From Agelaius tricolor (lineage: Eukaryota > Chordata > Aves > Passeriformes > Icteridae): a stretch of 64,000 nucleotides of DNA. The notes under the pieces are model-generated. The model worked only from the letters and a program-made list of their open reading frames with translations, had not been told where the DNA came from and did not search any database. The DNA lies in assembly GCA_023055355.1 (NCBI GenBank), contig JALJCS010000020.1, forward strand, positions 9,345,001-9,409,000. The letters run 5' to 3'. Positions 10,431 to 21,649 of this stretch are shown one piece after another (position 1 is the first letter of the stretch; the number at the start of each line of letters is the position of its first letter). The position numbers and the translations under genes were made by a program.

Positions 10431-13400
10431 TGATCCAGTAATGGATTTAGACCATTGGTGCACTTTGCTTCTCCCTCAAGACATCTGCCCTCGCTCCTTC
10501 CATTGTGGATCTAAAAGCAGCCCCTCAGAGGAAACCTTGCAAAAGGCTGTTGCTTCAGGGATGTGTCCTTTCCCATTCATGCTCTAGGCAACTCATGGTT
10601 AGGACATAGTTTGGAACAAGGAGACTTCTAACAAAGGTGTTTAGGTGTGGATTTTGTTGCTTCTGTTCTAAGTTGTGGTGATGGGATGAAGAACCGGTGA
10701 AGATGTGGTTAATCCTCTGGTTAATAGCCCATTACCAGCCCCGGGACTGGTTGTGGTGAGACTCCCTCGACATTAGCATCAATCCATGGAGGGAACCAGC
10801 CCCTGCTGGGACATGAGCATCCCTGAGTTACCCCCATGCTTTGGGGAGTTCCAGCCCACGTCTAACAGGAGGATCCCCCGGCTTTGGGAGCAGCCTGGTG
10901 TCAACTGTTCCCTGCAGGAATCTCTGCACCCAAGTGGCAGTGAGTGGGATGAGTGTCCTGTGCCCTTCTGGCCTTTCCACGCTCACACCGAACCAGGCAC
11001 AAGCAGGCCAGGGGTAAACAAATGATGTCAGCTCCCAGTGGCGTTATTTTTATGATCTTTGTATATATTACTTGTCCCTATGTATCTCTGGGCTGCTCTT
11101 TCTCCCCCTCCCACTGCCTCTCAATCACCCTCAGAGCTCTTTTTTTTTCTTTTGGGTAAACCCAACATCTGTAGATTTGCTCTTGACAAAAATAAAGCCA
11201 TCCATCTCCTTTGCCCTGCCACTCTGTCATGTAAGCTCAGGAAAACAGGCTGGTCAAGGTTTACAGTAGCTGTGGCTGCCTGCAGTGGGAAAGGCACTTA
11301 TCTGTGAGGAGGGTTCACAGCTCTCAGGAATGCATCCTTTCCTCAGACCAAGGGGGTGGCTTTTGTTTATCCTCTGGCACACAATGAAATGATGGGAAAA
11401 CATGCTTGGATGCACTGCAGTAGTAAGGTGGGGCAGGGCAGTGGTTAAAAATGGAACAGAGCCTTTGATCCCCAGCCAGAGCAGATGACTCCCAGAGTTT
11501 GGGCTTTAGGCTGGACGTCATGTTCTTTCTCTCCATCTCTGTGCACAGATGGAAGAGTTCCCCTCCTACCTTGTGAGGGGAATTAATTCTCTCAGGCAGG
11601 CTCGGGGGAGAGAGGAATTACAAGTGAGGCTGGAAGGAAGGAAGTGGTTTGGGATAAGCCATGCCTGGCTCAGGTGGGTGCTGGAGGAGCTGGTACAAGT
11701 CTGAGCCTTCCCAATAGCCTGTGGCTCCATGCAGCACATCCCAAGATCCCAAACTCCACGAAAAAGAGCAGCTGAGCCTCTGGGCTGCGGCCTTGGTGGG
11801 GGCTGCTGGGGCTGGCGGGGCCAAGCAGTGAGTCATGACAGCGGCTGGCATTTGGGACAATGTTTTTCCTGTTAATCTGCCCCACCATCTCCCCCAGAAC
11901 ACACAATGGAAACTCCATAATCCAGGAGATAGCCTGGGGCATACCACAACTCCAGAGGGTCCTCGCAGGAGGCTCTGAGTCCTCCCCAGATTTCCCAGCA
12001 GCCAGACCAGGTAGTAAATAACCACAGGAGTCCAAAAGATCGAAGGGGCGTGATAGAAGGATTACGTGCCTACGCTTAGTCCTGCTCTATCCTGGAGCTG
12101 GAGTGGGACGCTCAAAGGCTCTGGAGCACTGACTCCTTGGAGCCAAAGTATATCATCTGTTAAGTCTCTGGCACGCCAGACTCGCTTTAGAGTGAGCAAA
12201 TTGAAGGTCATCTCTCAGAACCTGGTTAATGCCAGATGCCAGAGCAGACAGAGAGGGAAGCAGAGGGATGATGGATACTCAGATGTACAGATCAATGTAT
12301 GGCTCAAGGCGTGTTTGTTTCTGCCCTGGATTGGTTTCTGTAGCTGAGGTATATTGTTTTTATTATTTATAGTGTTGGGGGGAGGAATCCCGTGTGTTTG
12401 AATTTATTTGCTGTGCTGTGTGGCTGATTTGGAACACGTCCTGTTGCAGGGTTTTTGTTATTCTTTTACTAAGGAGCTAGGCAATCATTTGGCACTGACT
12501 ACAGAAAAAATAAAAAAAAAATAAAAACCTCCTCCAGATTCCATTTAACCATTTACCTTTTCAGCACTTGGCCACTGTGCACATTTTGGGAATGGCTGAG
12601 GGAACCTGTCTGGCCTTGATTCAAGAGGTGGAATTCTTGGGTGGAATTTTAGCACATGTCTGAGGGCGAAAGCACGGTGCCAGCCACGGGCACGGTGAGG
12701 ATGGCCCAGCTGAGATGGAGCGCGGCAGCTGCTCCGCGGCAGCACCGGAGCCTGAGCCAGGAGGGAAAGAGGATCCATTACATTGCAAGTCAGCTTTCAA
12801 CTCGCTTCAGGGTTTGAACGTGAATCATTCACTCCACTGGGGAGATGACTGAGGACTCTAAGTTGCAAAAAAAACCCAAACCAAATGGAGAGCTGCAGAG
12901 GAGCATCCAGGGAATGTGAGTGGGGACTTGGGCACAAGGAGGCATCCTTCAGGTGCTCAACCAGGAGTCTTGCTGTTCCCTTTTTCTTCAGCAACTCAGG
13001 GTTCTGGAATGGCTTTCTCCTTGCCTTAGTGTGTTTTTTCTGCCAGCATCTCTGCCTGGCAGAAGAGACCTGTAACAATACTCAGGGCTTTGCTTCTGAA
13101 CTGAGCCACAGCTCCCCTGCATGGAGCCGGCTGCATGTCTGCAGTGGAGTGGGAAATCCCAGGAGGATGGAGGGCAGTTCCCTGTTTGGGGTACCACATG
13201 CAGACAGAGCTGCTTTTGTAGGCCTCTGAACAGGGCTTAGGGAGGTCCCAGTGCAGAAGCTGACATGTGTCCTTTTGGTCACAAGGCTGAGCCTGAGTCA
13301 AGAGATTGGAGCACAACACACTCAAGTGTAGGGCTAGGGAAGGAAACTTGCCTCTTCTGCACAAGCCTTCCCAAAAAAATCAGGACTCTGGAGGCACTGA

Positions 13401-16284
13401 ACACTGAGTCCCATGGTTCTGGGCAGAAGATAAAGGTCATCTTTAAGCCTCAGAGCCCCTCAGCAATTCAGTTTGCCAGTGAATTCTTCCTCCATGGTGC
13501 TCCCTGTCAGGGATTTCCCCAGTCACATCTTTCTGCAACTGGAACTAACAGCTCAGACTGTGCAGCCAAAAGCCAAATGGAACACATATCCTCAGAGCAC
13601 AGGCGACAGTTCTGGCCTCTTACATGTGCAAAAGCAGTTTAAATGGATCACTGAGGCCAGGAAACCCAACCTGCATAGCCTGGAAGCTTTGCATTGTAAG
13701 TTGGCTGAGGCAGCATTAATTCAGCTGCTTTGCTCTCCCTTGGCATGAACTCCACTTGTTTTCCTTGTGATGTGCAAACCTTGACACTTGGCTACTCCTG
13801 ACTTTTCATCTGTACTGAAATTGAGACCCAAACACAGACACTTTGGCTGAGTGGACACTTCAGGAGAAATCTGAGCTGGTGGAATTGCCCACCTTAGTGT
13901 CATTTCTAACTCTTCACTTGGACTCGGGGGATTTGTTTCTCACTGCTGTGCATTTAGGGAAGAGATACTGCTGCTGGTCCCTTCTTTGTGTCTTTTCTTG
14001 TCTCGTTTCCAAAATACTAGAGGCAGAGGAAGTGTACAAATGCTTGATTTTAAAAATGTGCAGCTTTGCCCTTCCTAATGAGTTTTAAGGTTGTGACTGT
14101 CAGCATCAACATGTGTATTTAAATTATTTTCTCAATTTGACTATTGGAATTACAGAAATTCCTACTGATTTCCATGCAGGCTGGTACCAGGTGACAAAAG
14201 GTGGCCCTGACTCACTCCAGACTCCTTGGATAGGAGCCAGCTTTGCACCCTGTATTGTTTTGGAGTGACCCTCCAAGGTGTATTCACATTTCTGTGGCCA
14301 AATTCAGCACAATATTGTGGGTTTGTTGAGCATGTTCCCAGTAAAACTGGTCCAACCTTTCTTCTCCCTCTGCTCTGTGTAACAGGTTACACTGAAAAGG
14401 AAAACCAGATTTTGGCTAAAATCAAAACATCTTCCAAGAGTGTCAGCTTCAACTAATTTTCCCACCAGCTGACATTGGCATGGCTTCCTTTGGTTTTCAG
14501 TGTTTTGTTTGCATAACATCAAAAGGCCCTTGTTTCAATGGACTGGGGTCTTGTCATTTCAGCAGCAGCGTTTCACTTCATCCTGGTTTCTGTGTTGCTG
14601 TAAGTTCTTTGGTGTTACACTGAGCAAGGGGGTTGGTGACCTCACCTTTAGAGGGAATGGATGATGCCTCTTCCAGAAGGAATTCAGAGACCATGGCTTT
14701 GGAGGGGTAGGGTAGGGCTTCCCAAAGCCATGACTTAGAAAGAGAGCTTGGGGCGGGAACTTTATGGGCTTTGGTGTTCAGCACCAAACTGTGACTGAGT
14801 TGTTCTCGTCATGGCAGGGCTTTGTTTTTACCAGAATGGCAAAGATGTGGTTCTCTTCCTAATGAAAAGCTCTGGGACTTTCTACTTCATGGAAAACTTC
14901 ACAATTTTGGCTGAGTTTTCCTCAAATCAGAATCTGAAGTGAGTTTAGTCACATTGGAGATTATGACAAGGGTGTGAAAACCCTGACCTGCTCATCAGGA
15001 AAGTCACCTTGGATTGAAGCCAATGGTGGTTTTTTGGGGTTTGAACCCACAGAAGTGTTTGAAACAAAGATATTCTCAAGGCTTTGAGGAGCACAGCTCC
15101 CCCAGCTTTGGGACTGCTGAGTGTCTCCCATTTTTTCATCCCATGAGTAAATTTCTATAGGTTTATTTAAATACTATTTGTTTAAATGCATGAAGTTTCC
15201 CTGGAAGGGTAAAAAGGGTCCTTCCTCAGTGTCCTTGATGGGAAAGAAAGGCATAGTGAGCTGTGAAAAACAGGTGAAGATTCCTTACACTGACATGAGA
15301 TGAGTTTTAGTTGCTCACTCTTTGGCTTCCAGGTCCATCAATGTTTCCAATCCAAACCCCAGAGGGTGATTTTCCCATTTACAAGGCTGAATTGCTTGTC
15401 TGTGTTCCTGAATTCACTGCATTTGTTTGCTTCTCAGCCAACACAATTTCTCAGCAGGTGCCTGTAGTAAAACCACAGACCTGTGAATGAAAGCACAGAC
15501 AGTTCTTTGAAGACACTTTATCTCCCTTGGCTGGTGGGGAAGGTAAAGGGACATCTCCTGCTTTTTACCCTGGCTTTGGTTACAGTCTCTTCTCAGGGCT
15601 GTGGGCCATTAAGCAGGACATGCTCCTTCCTTTCTGCTGTGCTCAACGCTTGGGTTTACCCAATCCAAAGATATATGGTTGCATTTTGAATGAAAATTAC
15701 ATCTGAAACCAGTTTTATCAGTTTCCTGGAAGATGACAGGGAGAAAATATGTGAAAAATGTCTTTTTACCTCTGTTGGGATTTTTTTCTTTGTCCTTTGT
15801 TGTCCATTGCATCAAGCTTCCTTATCATTTCACCATGAGAAAATGTTTTCACCCAGTAAAAGAGAGGCCAAACCCTCATGGGTTCATTAAGGGGTGAGTG
15901 GTGTGATCAGAGATACCCGATCTGGACATGAGAGAATGTCAGCTCTGGGACCTGTGCTTTGGGCTGGCTTTTATTTGCTTGGTGGTGATGGTTTGGGGCA
16001 GGGAGACAAAGACACATTTCTCCTGCCTAACCCAGCTCTGCTTGCAGGTAACTGAGAGGAGCAGCTGGTGCCATTCCCAGCTCCCCATTTCCCCTCCACT
16101 TGGACAGGGGAGAGCAGCAGGGCTCTCCTCAGCTGCACTGGGGCTCGCAGTGGGAAGGAATGAGGGAGCATTTGACAGCCCCTGACTCTCTCTCACAGAA
16201 ACAGGGCAAGAAACCTTCTCACTTTCAGTGACATCCCCTCTAGGCAATATATTTTTCCCATTTCTCCCAGTGGATGCAGCTTTA
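10431..16284. other. Long non-genic stretch
   Basis: Nearly 6 kb without a recognised gene or mobile element. Points noted: a T-run near 11139-11149, a CpG-dense spot at about 12655-12750 around GCGGCAGCTGCTCCGC, and an A-rich run at 12505-12530 (AAAAAATAAAAAAAAAATAA). All open frames are short and overlap on both strands. Confidence 0.5.
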
Positions 16285-16500
16285 CTATCTGTGTAACAAC
16301 ATATTAGTTAGGTCACTTCACAGCTATGAGGCTGCTGTGCGGATTCCCTCTCTTCTAGGAATTCTGCCGATGAATCATCAACACTTAGGGCTGGAGTTTG
16401 ATGTCTTTATTCACACTTAATGCTCGTACTTGGCTGCAGAAGTAATCCTGTGGAATCCAATGGGACTAACTGTGAAGCTAGATACCATTGAATCTTCAGC
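16285..16500. other. Candidate conserved noncoding segment
   Basis: Low-repeat, balanced sequence (for example ATGAATCATCAACACTTAGG and GAATCCAATGGGACTAACTG) that looks unlike the decayed surroundings. Conservation was not measured, so this is only a suggestion based on texture. Confidence 0.2.
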
Positions 16501-16784
16501 CTTTTAACAGGAGTCATGGGTTACAGCCAGATTTGTGAATACAACTGAAATGCAGTCCTGGCTTTCTGAGGAGGGAGTACCGGGCTAAAATGTTCCTGAT
16601 GAAACCTAGACCCATGTGAAAATTCCCTGCTAGCTGGCTTTGTTGTAAAGTCTTGGATGTGATCCTCTGGAGAAGGGCAGTAAGACCCACCTGGCCTCAC
16701 TTCTCAAAGGGACCAATGAAACTGGGAAAAAATTACAAGCCAGCGTTGGGTATTTTGTTAGTTTGTTCTGTTTGTTCACTATTG

Positions 16785-17137
16785 TTCGCCTTGGGATGCC
16801 TTTTTCAGCTGCAGTTTGCCTGGAGCTCTGGGCTTTGTGGTTTCAAAACCCTAACTCTAGGCATAACCCTAACCCTAGGCAGTAAATGCAGCCTTGGCCT
16901 AAGTCTGGTTCCAAGGAAAAAACTGTGGAAGAAGCCATGTTGTGGAAGTTTTGTGTTCCCCTTGGGATGCCTTTTGCAGCTGCAGTGTGCCTGGAGCTCT
17001 GGGCTTTGTGGTTTCAAAACCCTAACTCTAGCTGTAACCCTAACCCTGACCCTAGGCAGCAAACAAAGCCCTGGGCTAAGGCTGGTTCCACGGAAAAAGC
17101 AGCGGAGGAAGCCATGTTGTGGCAGTTTTGCATCCCC
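16785..17137. repeat. 171/176-bp tandem repeat with telomere-like hexamers
   Basis: Two head-to-tail units start at TTGGGATGCC (16791 and 16962) and are very similar throughout. Each contains TTTGTGGTTTCAAAACCCTA followed by runs of CCCTAA, the vertebrate telomere hexamer on its C-rich strand, with the variants CTCTAG, CCCTGA and CCCTAG. Unit 2 has one extra hexamer. Because 171 is divisible by three, a plus-strand frame of 206 codons (16653-17273) stays open and shows the same peptide block twice. I regard that frame as non-coding. Confidence 0.85.
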
Positions 17138-17428
17138 CTTGTGTGGGGGGATAGAATATAAGAAAATAAAGATAGTGCAGAAGGTTATCTCACCCCTAAG
17201 GAGTTGCAGCTGCGCTAATTATCAAAGATTAGGAACAGGCCTGCCCTTAACAGGCCACAGCTGTGTCCAGTGAGGATGAGTGCTATAAAAGAGTGGGTTA
17301 GCTGATTGACAAGTAAGTTGGAGTTTGTTGGTTGTGCGGGGAGGAAGAAGGAGTCAGTACTGAAAGGAGCTGCCCATGAACCATCACAGAGAAGGTATGG
17401 GAGCTTTGATATAAGATGGCAACAGCCA
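17138..17428 (+). mobile_element. LTR-like segment with TATA box interrupting the tandem repeat (probable)
   Basis: The third tandem unit stops just after the CCCCCTT at its start and resumes near 17429 (GAGGTGCCATTTGGAGCTGC). The roughly 290 bp between them starts TGTGGGGGGATAG and contains GTGCTATAAAAGAGTGGG, with a TATA box at about 17282-17289. It later has GAGAAGGTATGGG, which resembles a 5' leader with a splice donor. This layout fits a solo LTR of an avian endogenous retrovirus, an old non-coding relic. The exact ends and target-site duplication could not be fixed. Confidence 0.45.
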
Positions 17429-17500
17429 TGAGGTGCCATTTGGAGCTGCAGTGTGCCTGGAACTCTGGTCTTTGTGGTTTCAAAACCCTAACCCTAGGTG
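17429..17500. repeat. Third, partial copy of the telomere-motif tandem unit
   Basis: GAGCTGCAGTGTGCCTGGAA and GTGGTTTCAAAACCCTAACC repeat the core of the units at 16791 and 16962. The copy stops after the CCCTAG hexamer, where a different duplicated sequence begins. Confidence 0.8.
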
Positions 17501-17505
17501 TAACT

Positions 17506-17765
17506 CTGGCAGAAATGGCGGCTTGGGTCTGGAAGGCATCCTGCACAATGTGGAATTCCAGCAGGCAGCCGGCCACTCAGGGCCTCAGGCTCCTGAACAA
17601 CTGTGCAGGCCTTTCCCCAGGAAACCAAATTCATCAGCCTGGGTTCCTGGTGTCAGTTTGCAGGAGGCACTTGGCACTGTCAAAGCAGACTGAGTTGGCA
17701 GAAATGGTAGCTTGGGTCTGGGAGGCATCCTGCACCGTTTGGAATTCCATCAGGTATCCGGTTGC
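17506..17765. repeat. Duplication with 189-bp spacing
   Basis: GGCAGAAATGG followed by CTTGGGTCTGGAAGGCATCC and GTGGAATTCCAGCAGG appears at 17508. It recurs at 17697 as GGCAGAAATGGTAGCTTGGG with GGAATTCCATCAGG. The homologous part is about 70 bp, and the intervening roughly 120 bp is single-copy here. Confidence 0.8.
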
Positions 17766-17925
17766 TCCAGTATAATTAATTGTCTTTCTGAACCTTTAAC
17801 TTTTTTATGCTGGACATGAAAGTTTTTTCTGTCTCATACACAGTACCACAGGCTGTGAAAGGTGCAATTATGGGATATGCAGTCCTGCTCTCTGGGAAGG
17901 ATTTTGGGATCTGATGAAGATGTTG

Positions 17926-17994
17926 TCAGGTTCAAACAACCCCAGCAAATCTACTCTAATTCTTGGTGGATTTGCTGGGGTTGTTTGAACCTGA
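17926..17994. other. Perfect inverted repeat: 26-bp stem, 17-base loop
   Basis: The left arm (17926-17951, core GGTTCAAACAACCCCAGC) is the exact reverse complement of the right arm (17969-17994). Four further pairs (two G-T wobbles, one A-T, one C-G) extend the stem inward, leaving a 9-base loop. The fold is about 69 nt, the size of a microRNA precursor. It could equally be a template-switch event or a tiny palindromic element. No flanking target duplication is clear. Confidence 0.9.
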
Positions 17995-18182
17995 ATCGAT
18001 GTGCAGTTTTTAGCTTGGCTTTCTTGGAGGTTGAGGGAAGTGAGTACCATTAACCTAATTTACCCATATGGAAAGGAAGAAGTTGTATTTGTTTGAAAAA
18101 GCAGCAGTACTGTCATGGTTTAAATGCTATCTTGGTAATGTGGTGCTTGATGATCTTCATATGTAACACCAATAGATTTGCA

Positions 18183-18404
18183 GTGGATATTGGGAAGAAA
18201 TTCCTCCCTGTGAGGGTGGTGAGGCCCTGGCACAGGGTGCCTGGAGAAGCTGTGGCTGCCCCTTGATCCTTGGAAGTGTCCAAGGCCAGATTGGATGGGG
18301 GTGGGAGCACCCTGGGATGGTGGAAGGTGTCCCTGACCATAGCAGGGGTTGGACTGCATGGGCTTTAAGGTCCATCCCAATCCAAGCCATTCCATGATTC
18401 TATA
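18183..18404 (+). mobile_element. CR1 LINE 3' end, plus strand
   Basis: This starts at GATATTGGGAAGAAATTCCT and ends at CCATTCCATGATTCTATA, with GGTGGTGAGGCCCTGGCACA and GGGATGGTGGAAGGTGTCCC between. It is a 5'-truncated copy keeping only the last 220 bp, including the typical TGATTCTATA terminus. Confidence 0.95.
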
Positions 18405-19029
18405 AACTTTAAAAAAGGGAAAAGAGATCCAGACCTGGTGAATCATAACATGCCCGTGCTTTAATGTTATTAAAGAAAAAAAAAAAAATCAGCAGAATTG
18501 TGAATCACAAATCTTCATTCAGTGAATTCTTGGGAGTCAACCTCAGCTGCAGGGCTGAACCCCAGCCCTGCAGGGGCAGTGCCACTTCCTGTGCAGTGCC
18601 CTGGTGTGACAAAATCCAGCCAGGGGCAGCTCCTGGAGTGTGGCCATGCCCTGGGCACCACCACAGCCCTTTGCCATGTGCCCAAGAGGAGAAACTCCAG
18701 CAAAGACACTCTAGTGCAGCTGTACAACATTACCCTGCAGGGGAGGAGGGTGGGGAAATGAGGAACAGCCACACATTTGTCCCTCGGACAGGGCTTGGTT
18801 TACACTGCCCCACTGAGGGTTTGTTTTCTTTTAGACCACATTGGGTGGTGGCCATGGGGGCTGGACATGAAAACACAACCAGGCTTGGTCCTGGCGCTGG
18901 TGGTCCCCTGGCCCAAGCTGCTGTGAGGACCCAACAAGGAAGGCTTGAAGTCTCTCTTTCTTCAGCCTCTGCCTCTCCCCCCTCCACTCCCTTACCCTCT
19001 CAAGGTGCTTTTAATCCCTTTGGTTAATG
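18405..19029. other. Non-genic stretch with a short A-run
   Basis: A run of 13 A lies at 18476-18488. The 187-codon plus-strand frame at 18464-19027 begins inside that run and continues through moderately GC-rich sequence without a known domain. Confidence 0.5.
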
Positions 19030-19120
19030 TGAAATTAAGATAATAAGTCAAAGAGAAGAGAGGACTGGGAAGGGGGTAGCAGGGGGAAGAGGGAAAGAAA
19101 AGAAAATAGAAAAAAAGAGC
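19030..19120. repeat. Purine-rich tract
   Basis: Some 90 bases are nearly all A and G on the plus strand (for example AAAGAGAAGAGAGGACTGGG and AGAGGGAAAGAAAAGAAAAT). It is low-complexity sequence. Confidence 0.75.
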
Positions 19121-19463
19121 TTCTTTTGACAGATAATTAGGGAGATTGGTTTACCAGCCAGGGACTAATGCTGGCTTCCCAGCTCAAACAGTCCCTTGTG
19201 ACTCATTTTGTGACTTTAATTTCTATGGGGTTCCTTAAGCAGGTGCCCTCTGACAGGTAGTCAATAGGGGACTTCTGGCTGAGCACCAGCGCCTCTTTGG
19301 AGAGGTCAGAGAGCGGGGCCTGCAAGGCTGGCAGGTCAGGAGCCATCACGGTGACAGATGAACCTCAACGTGTTCCTTCCTCCGGGGCTGTCCCTGCCAG
19401 TGGCAGCGCTGGTGTCCCTCGGGACCAGCCCCCTCTCTGCTCAGGGACATCCCTGTTCCCTCT

Positions 19464-19575
19464 GCTCACACCTCTCAACTGCTCTTCATTAGTCAGAGGG
19501 GCTGTACACAGCCATGAGCCGATGGGGAGAGGGTGCTGTCTCCATACCTCTCAACTGGTCCTCATTAGGTAGAAC
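19464..19575. repeat. Unnamed duplicated element, locus 1
   Basis: CCTCTCAACTGCTCTTCATTAG (19471-19492) recurs 76 bp later as CCTCTCAACTGGTCCTCATTAG. The second copy is preceded by CTGTCTCCATA. A related arrangement lies at 43.94-44.06 kb in this window, where 29 of 34 bases match around the CTGTCTCCATAC core. I do not recognise the family. Confidence 0.65.
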
Positions 19576-21649
19576 AGGCCCCTTTTGTCCTGCATGAAGC
19601 CCCCTTTGTTTCTGAGCTGCAGCAGGGCTGCAAGAGCAGAACCTGATACAAAACAATGCTGCATTATTTAGCCAGAGCCTAAAGTCAAGGAGGAGCAGCG
19701 TTTTGGGAAGCTCTGGCTGCTGTAGTATGCGGGGGTGTGTGTGAACACTCTTGGATTCTTTCTGTGCATCCATCTGTCCTTCCTACTCTGAGCTTGGCTC
19801 CTCTTGGAGTTTCTAGCTGGTGCTCACACTATCTGCCACCAGCCCAGGTTGCAGGACTCCTTTAAGAATGTATTTCTAAGGTACTGTAGCTACAGGGAGC
19901 TGCTTCTACTCTGCTCCTCTGGGGGAACTCAGTGCCCCCCCCCTTCCTGAACAGGTTGCCAGGGGGTCCCCGGCTCTGGCAGCATTTCCCTGCTTGGCAG
20001 AGGAATCTGGGCTCATTCTGCTTTCTTCCACCCTTCCCAGGCCGTCTTCCTGCTGCCAGCAGCTGAGGTTGTGTTGGCTGGAGCCAGATTAGTCATTCTG
20101 TCTGAGATTTCTTTCATATTGAGGATAATGATGACAAAAAAAGAAATTAATTTTCTTCATAATTGGGTTCCTGCTTTTCCCCAAAGAGCTGATGCCTTTT
20201 TAAAAAGCAGCATCTCTCACCTCTGTGTTGGTGGCTGCAATCCTGCTGCAAAGTAGGATCACCACAGGAGTGTCTGGTAGGTTATAAATCGGGTGGCAGA
20301 ATTAAATGCTTACATGCCTGGAGTGCCAAGGTCAGGTCCCTGATCCCATTAGGCACTTCTTTCACCTTGAAACAGCTGGAGCAGAGCTGAGCATCAGCTG
20401 CAGAATACCTCCTTCGAGTAGAAACTGCAGAGGCTAACTGGAAAGAAATGATCCCAAATGTTGTGCTTTTGGGTCCCATCCACTGCAAAAAAAGTGAGAG
20501 GGCTGGAATTAAACAGAGAAAGAAAACAAAGCCTGACTTGGGAGCAGTGGTGGAGCCAAAATGCTGTTTGCAATGAATAGTGTTTGCAAAATTAAGGTAA
20601 TCTTTTAATTTTTTTTAATAAGAAAAGGAAACCCAATGTGCATCAAGCCCCAGCAGAGCTTCTAAGAGGCAGGAGTGAAGACAAGGAGCTCATTGTCCAT
20701 GTGCCAGCAATCCAGAGAGAGGAACCTCTCTGTCCTATGCCAGAGTCTGAATATGAAAGTCCTCTATAAATCCAACCTGATTTCAGAGTTAATTGGAGTA
20801 GGAAAACCAGGACAGCAGGATGGAGAAATAGGGCTTTGTGGGTTTCCTGGTACACCTCTCCCAAAGAGATCCTCCTGAATTAGCAGAAGGTTTTTGTGGC
20901 CTGTGGGGCCAGCATTTACACCGACATCTCTGCCAGGGCTGTTGCGTCACGTCGGTCAAGGTTTATTTTGATACAACCACAGGCGGCCTCACGGGCTGCA
21001 CACCAGTCACACCAGCATTTTGGCCACCTTGGGAAGCCCTTGCCTGGTGACCACTGGGTCCAAAGGGTGCTGTGGGAACTGGAGCCATGGCTGTGGTTCT
21101 GCAGCCTGGGCCTGTTGGGTGTCAGATGTTCACACCCTGTTGTATGCTTGAATCCTGTGCAACCCGAGGAGAGCAGCTGGTACCAACCTTCCGTGTGACT
21201 CAGGCAGCAGTGACACACAGGCCTGGGTGTCTCTGGCAAGCAGATGTTTCAGTGGCCAGCTAAGAATTTTCAGGGGGGATGGTGTTTTTGCTGTGGAAAC
21301 CTCCAGCACCATTTGCTGGAGGGCTGGAAATTGTGCCAAGGGGCTGAGCAAGGGTTCTGTGCAGCGGTTTGGATGAGGCTGGTGCCTGCCTTTCATTTCA
21401 TACTCCCACCTTGCTGGTGGATGGGATTTTTGGCTCACTGCACCTGCAGAAAGGTGGTCACCTGAGAGAACCAGTCCATGTAGCAGACTGGGAGCTATTT
21501 GCTCCTGGAGGGTGGATTTGCTCTATGGATGCTGGGATGGGGCCAGGAACAGCACTGGGCTCCAGGGCTGCTCCCTGTTTACAGCTCTTCCAGCAAGCAC
21601 AGGCCGTGGCTGGGTGGGACTTGGAGTCCTGCAGTTGAGGGTTTTGTGT
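19576..21649. other. Non-genic stretch
   Basis: No gene or mobile element is recognised. A C-run (nine C) lies near 19936. At 20580-20630 there is an AT-rich patch with TTTTAATTTTTTTTAATAAG. Confidence 0.5.

Noticed and set aside
16653..17273. 206-codon open frame with a repeated peptide block (GLCGFKTLTL)
   Set aside because: It exists because the first tandem period, 171 bp, is divisible by three. The peptide repeat is the DNA repeat, and it includes translated telomere-like hexamers.
18476..18488. A13 run shortly after the CR1 3' end
   Set aside because: CR1 elements do not end in poly-A and the run is separated from the CR1 by about 70 bp, so it is unrelated.
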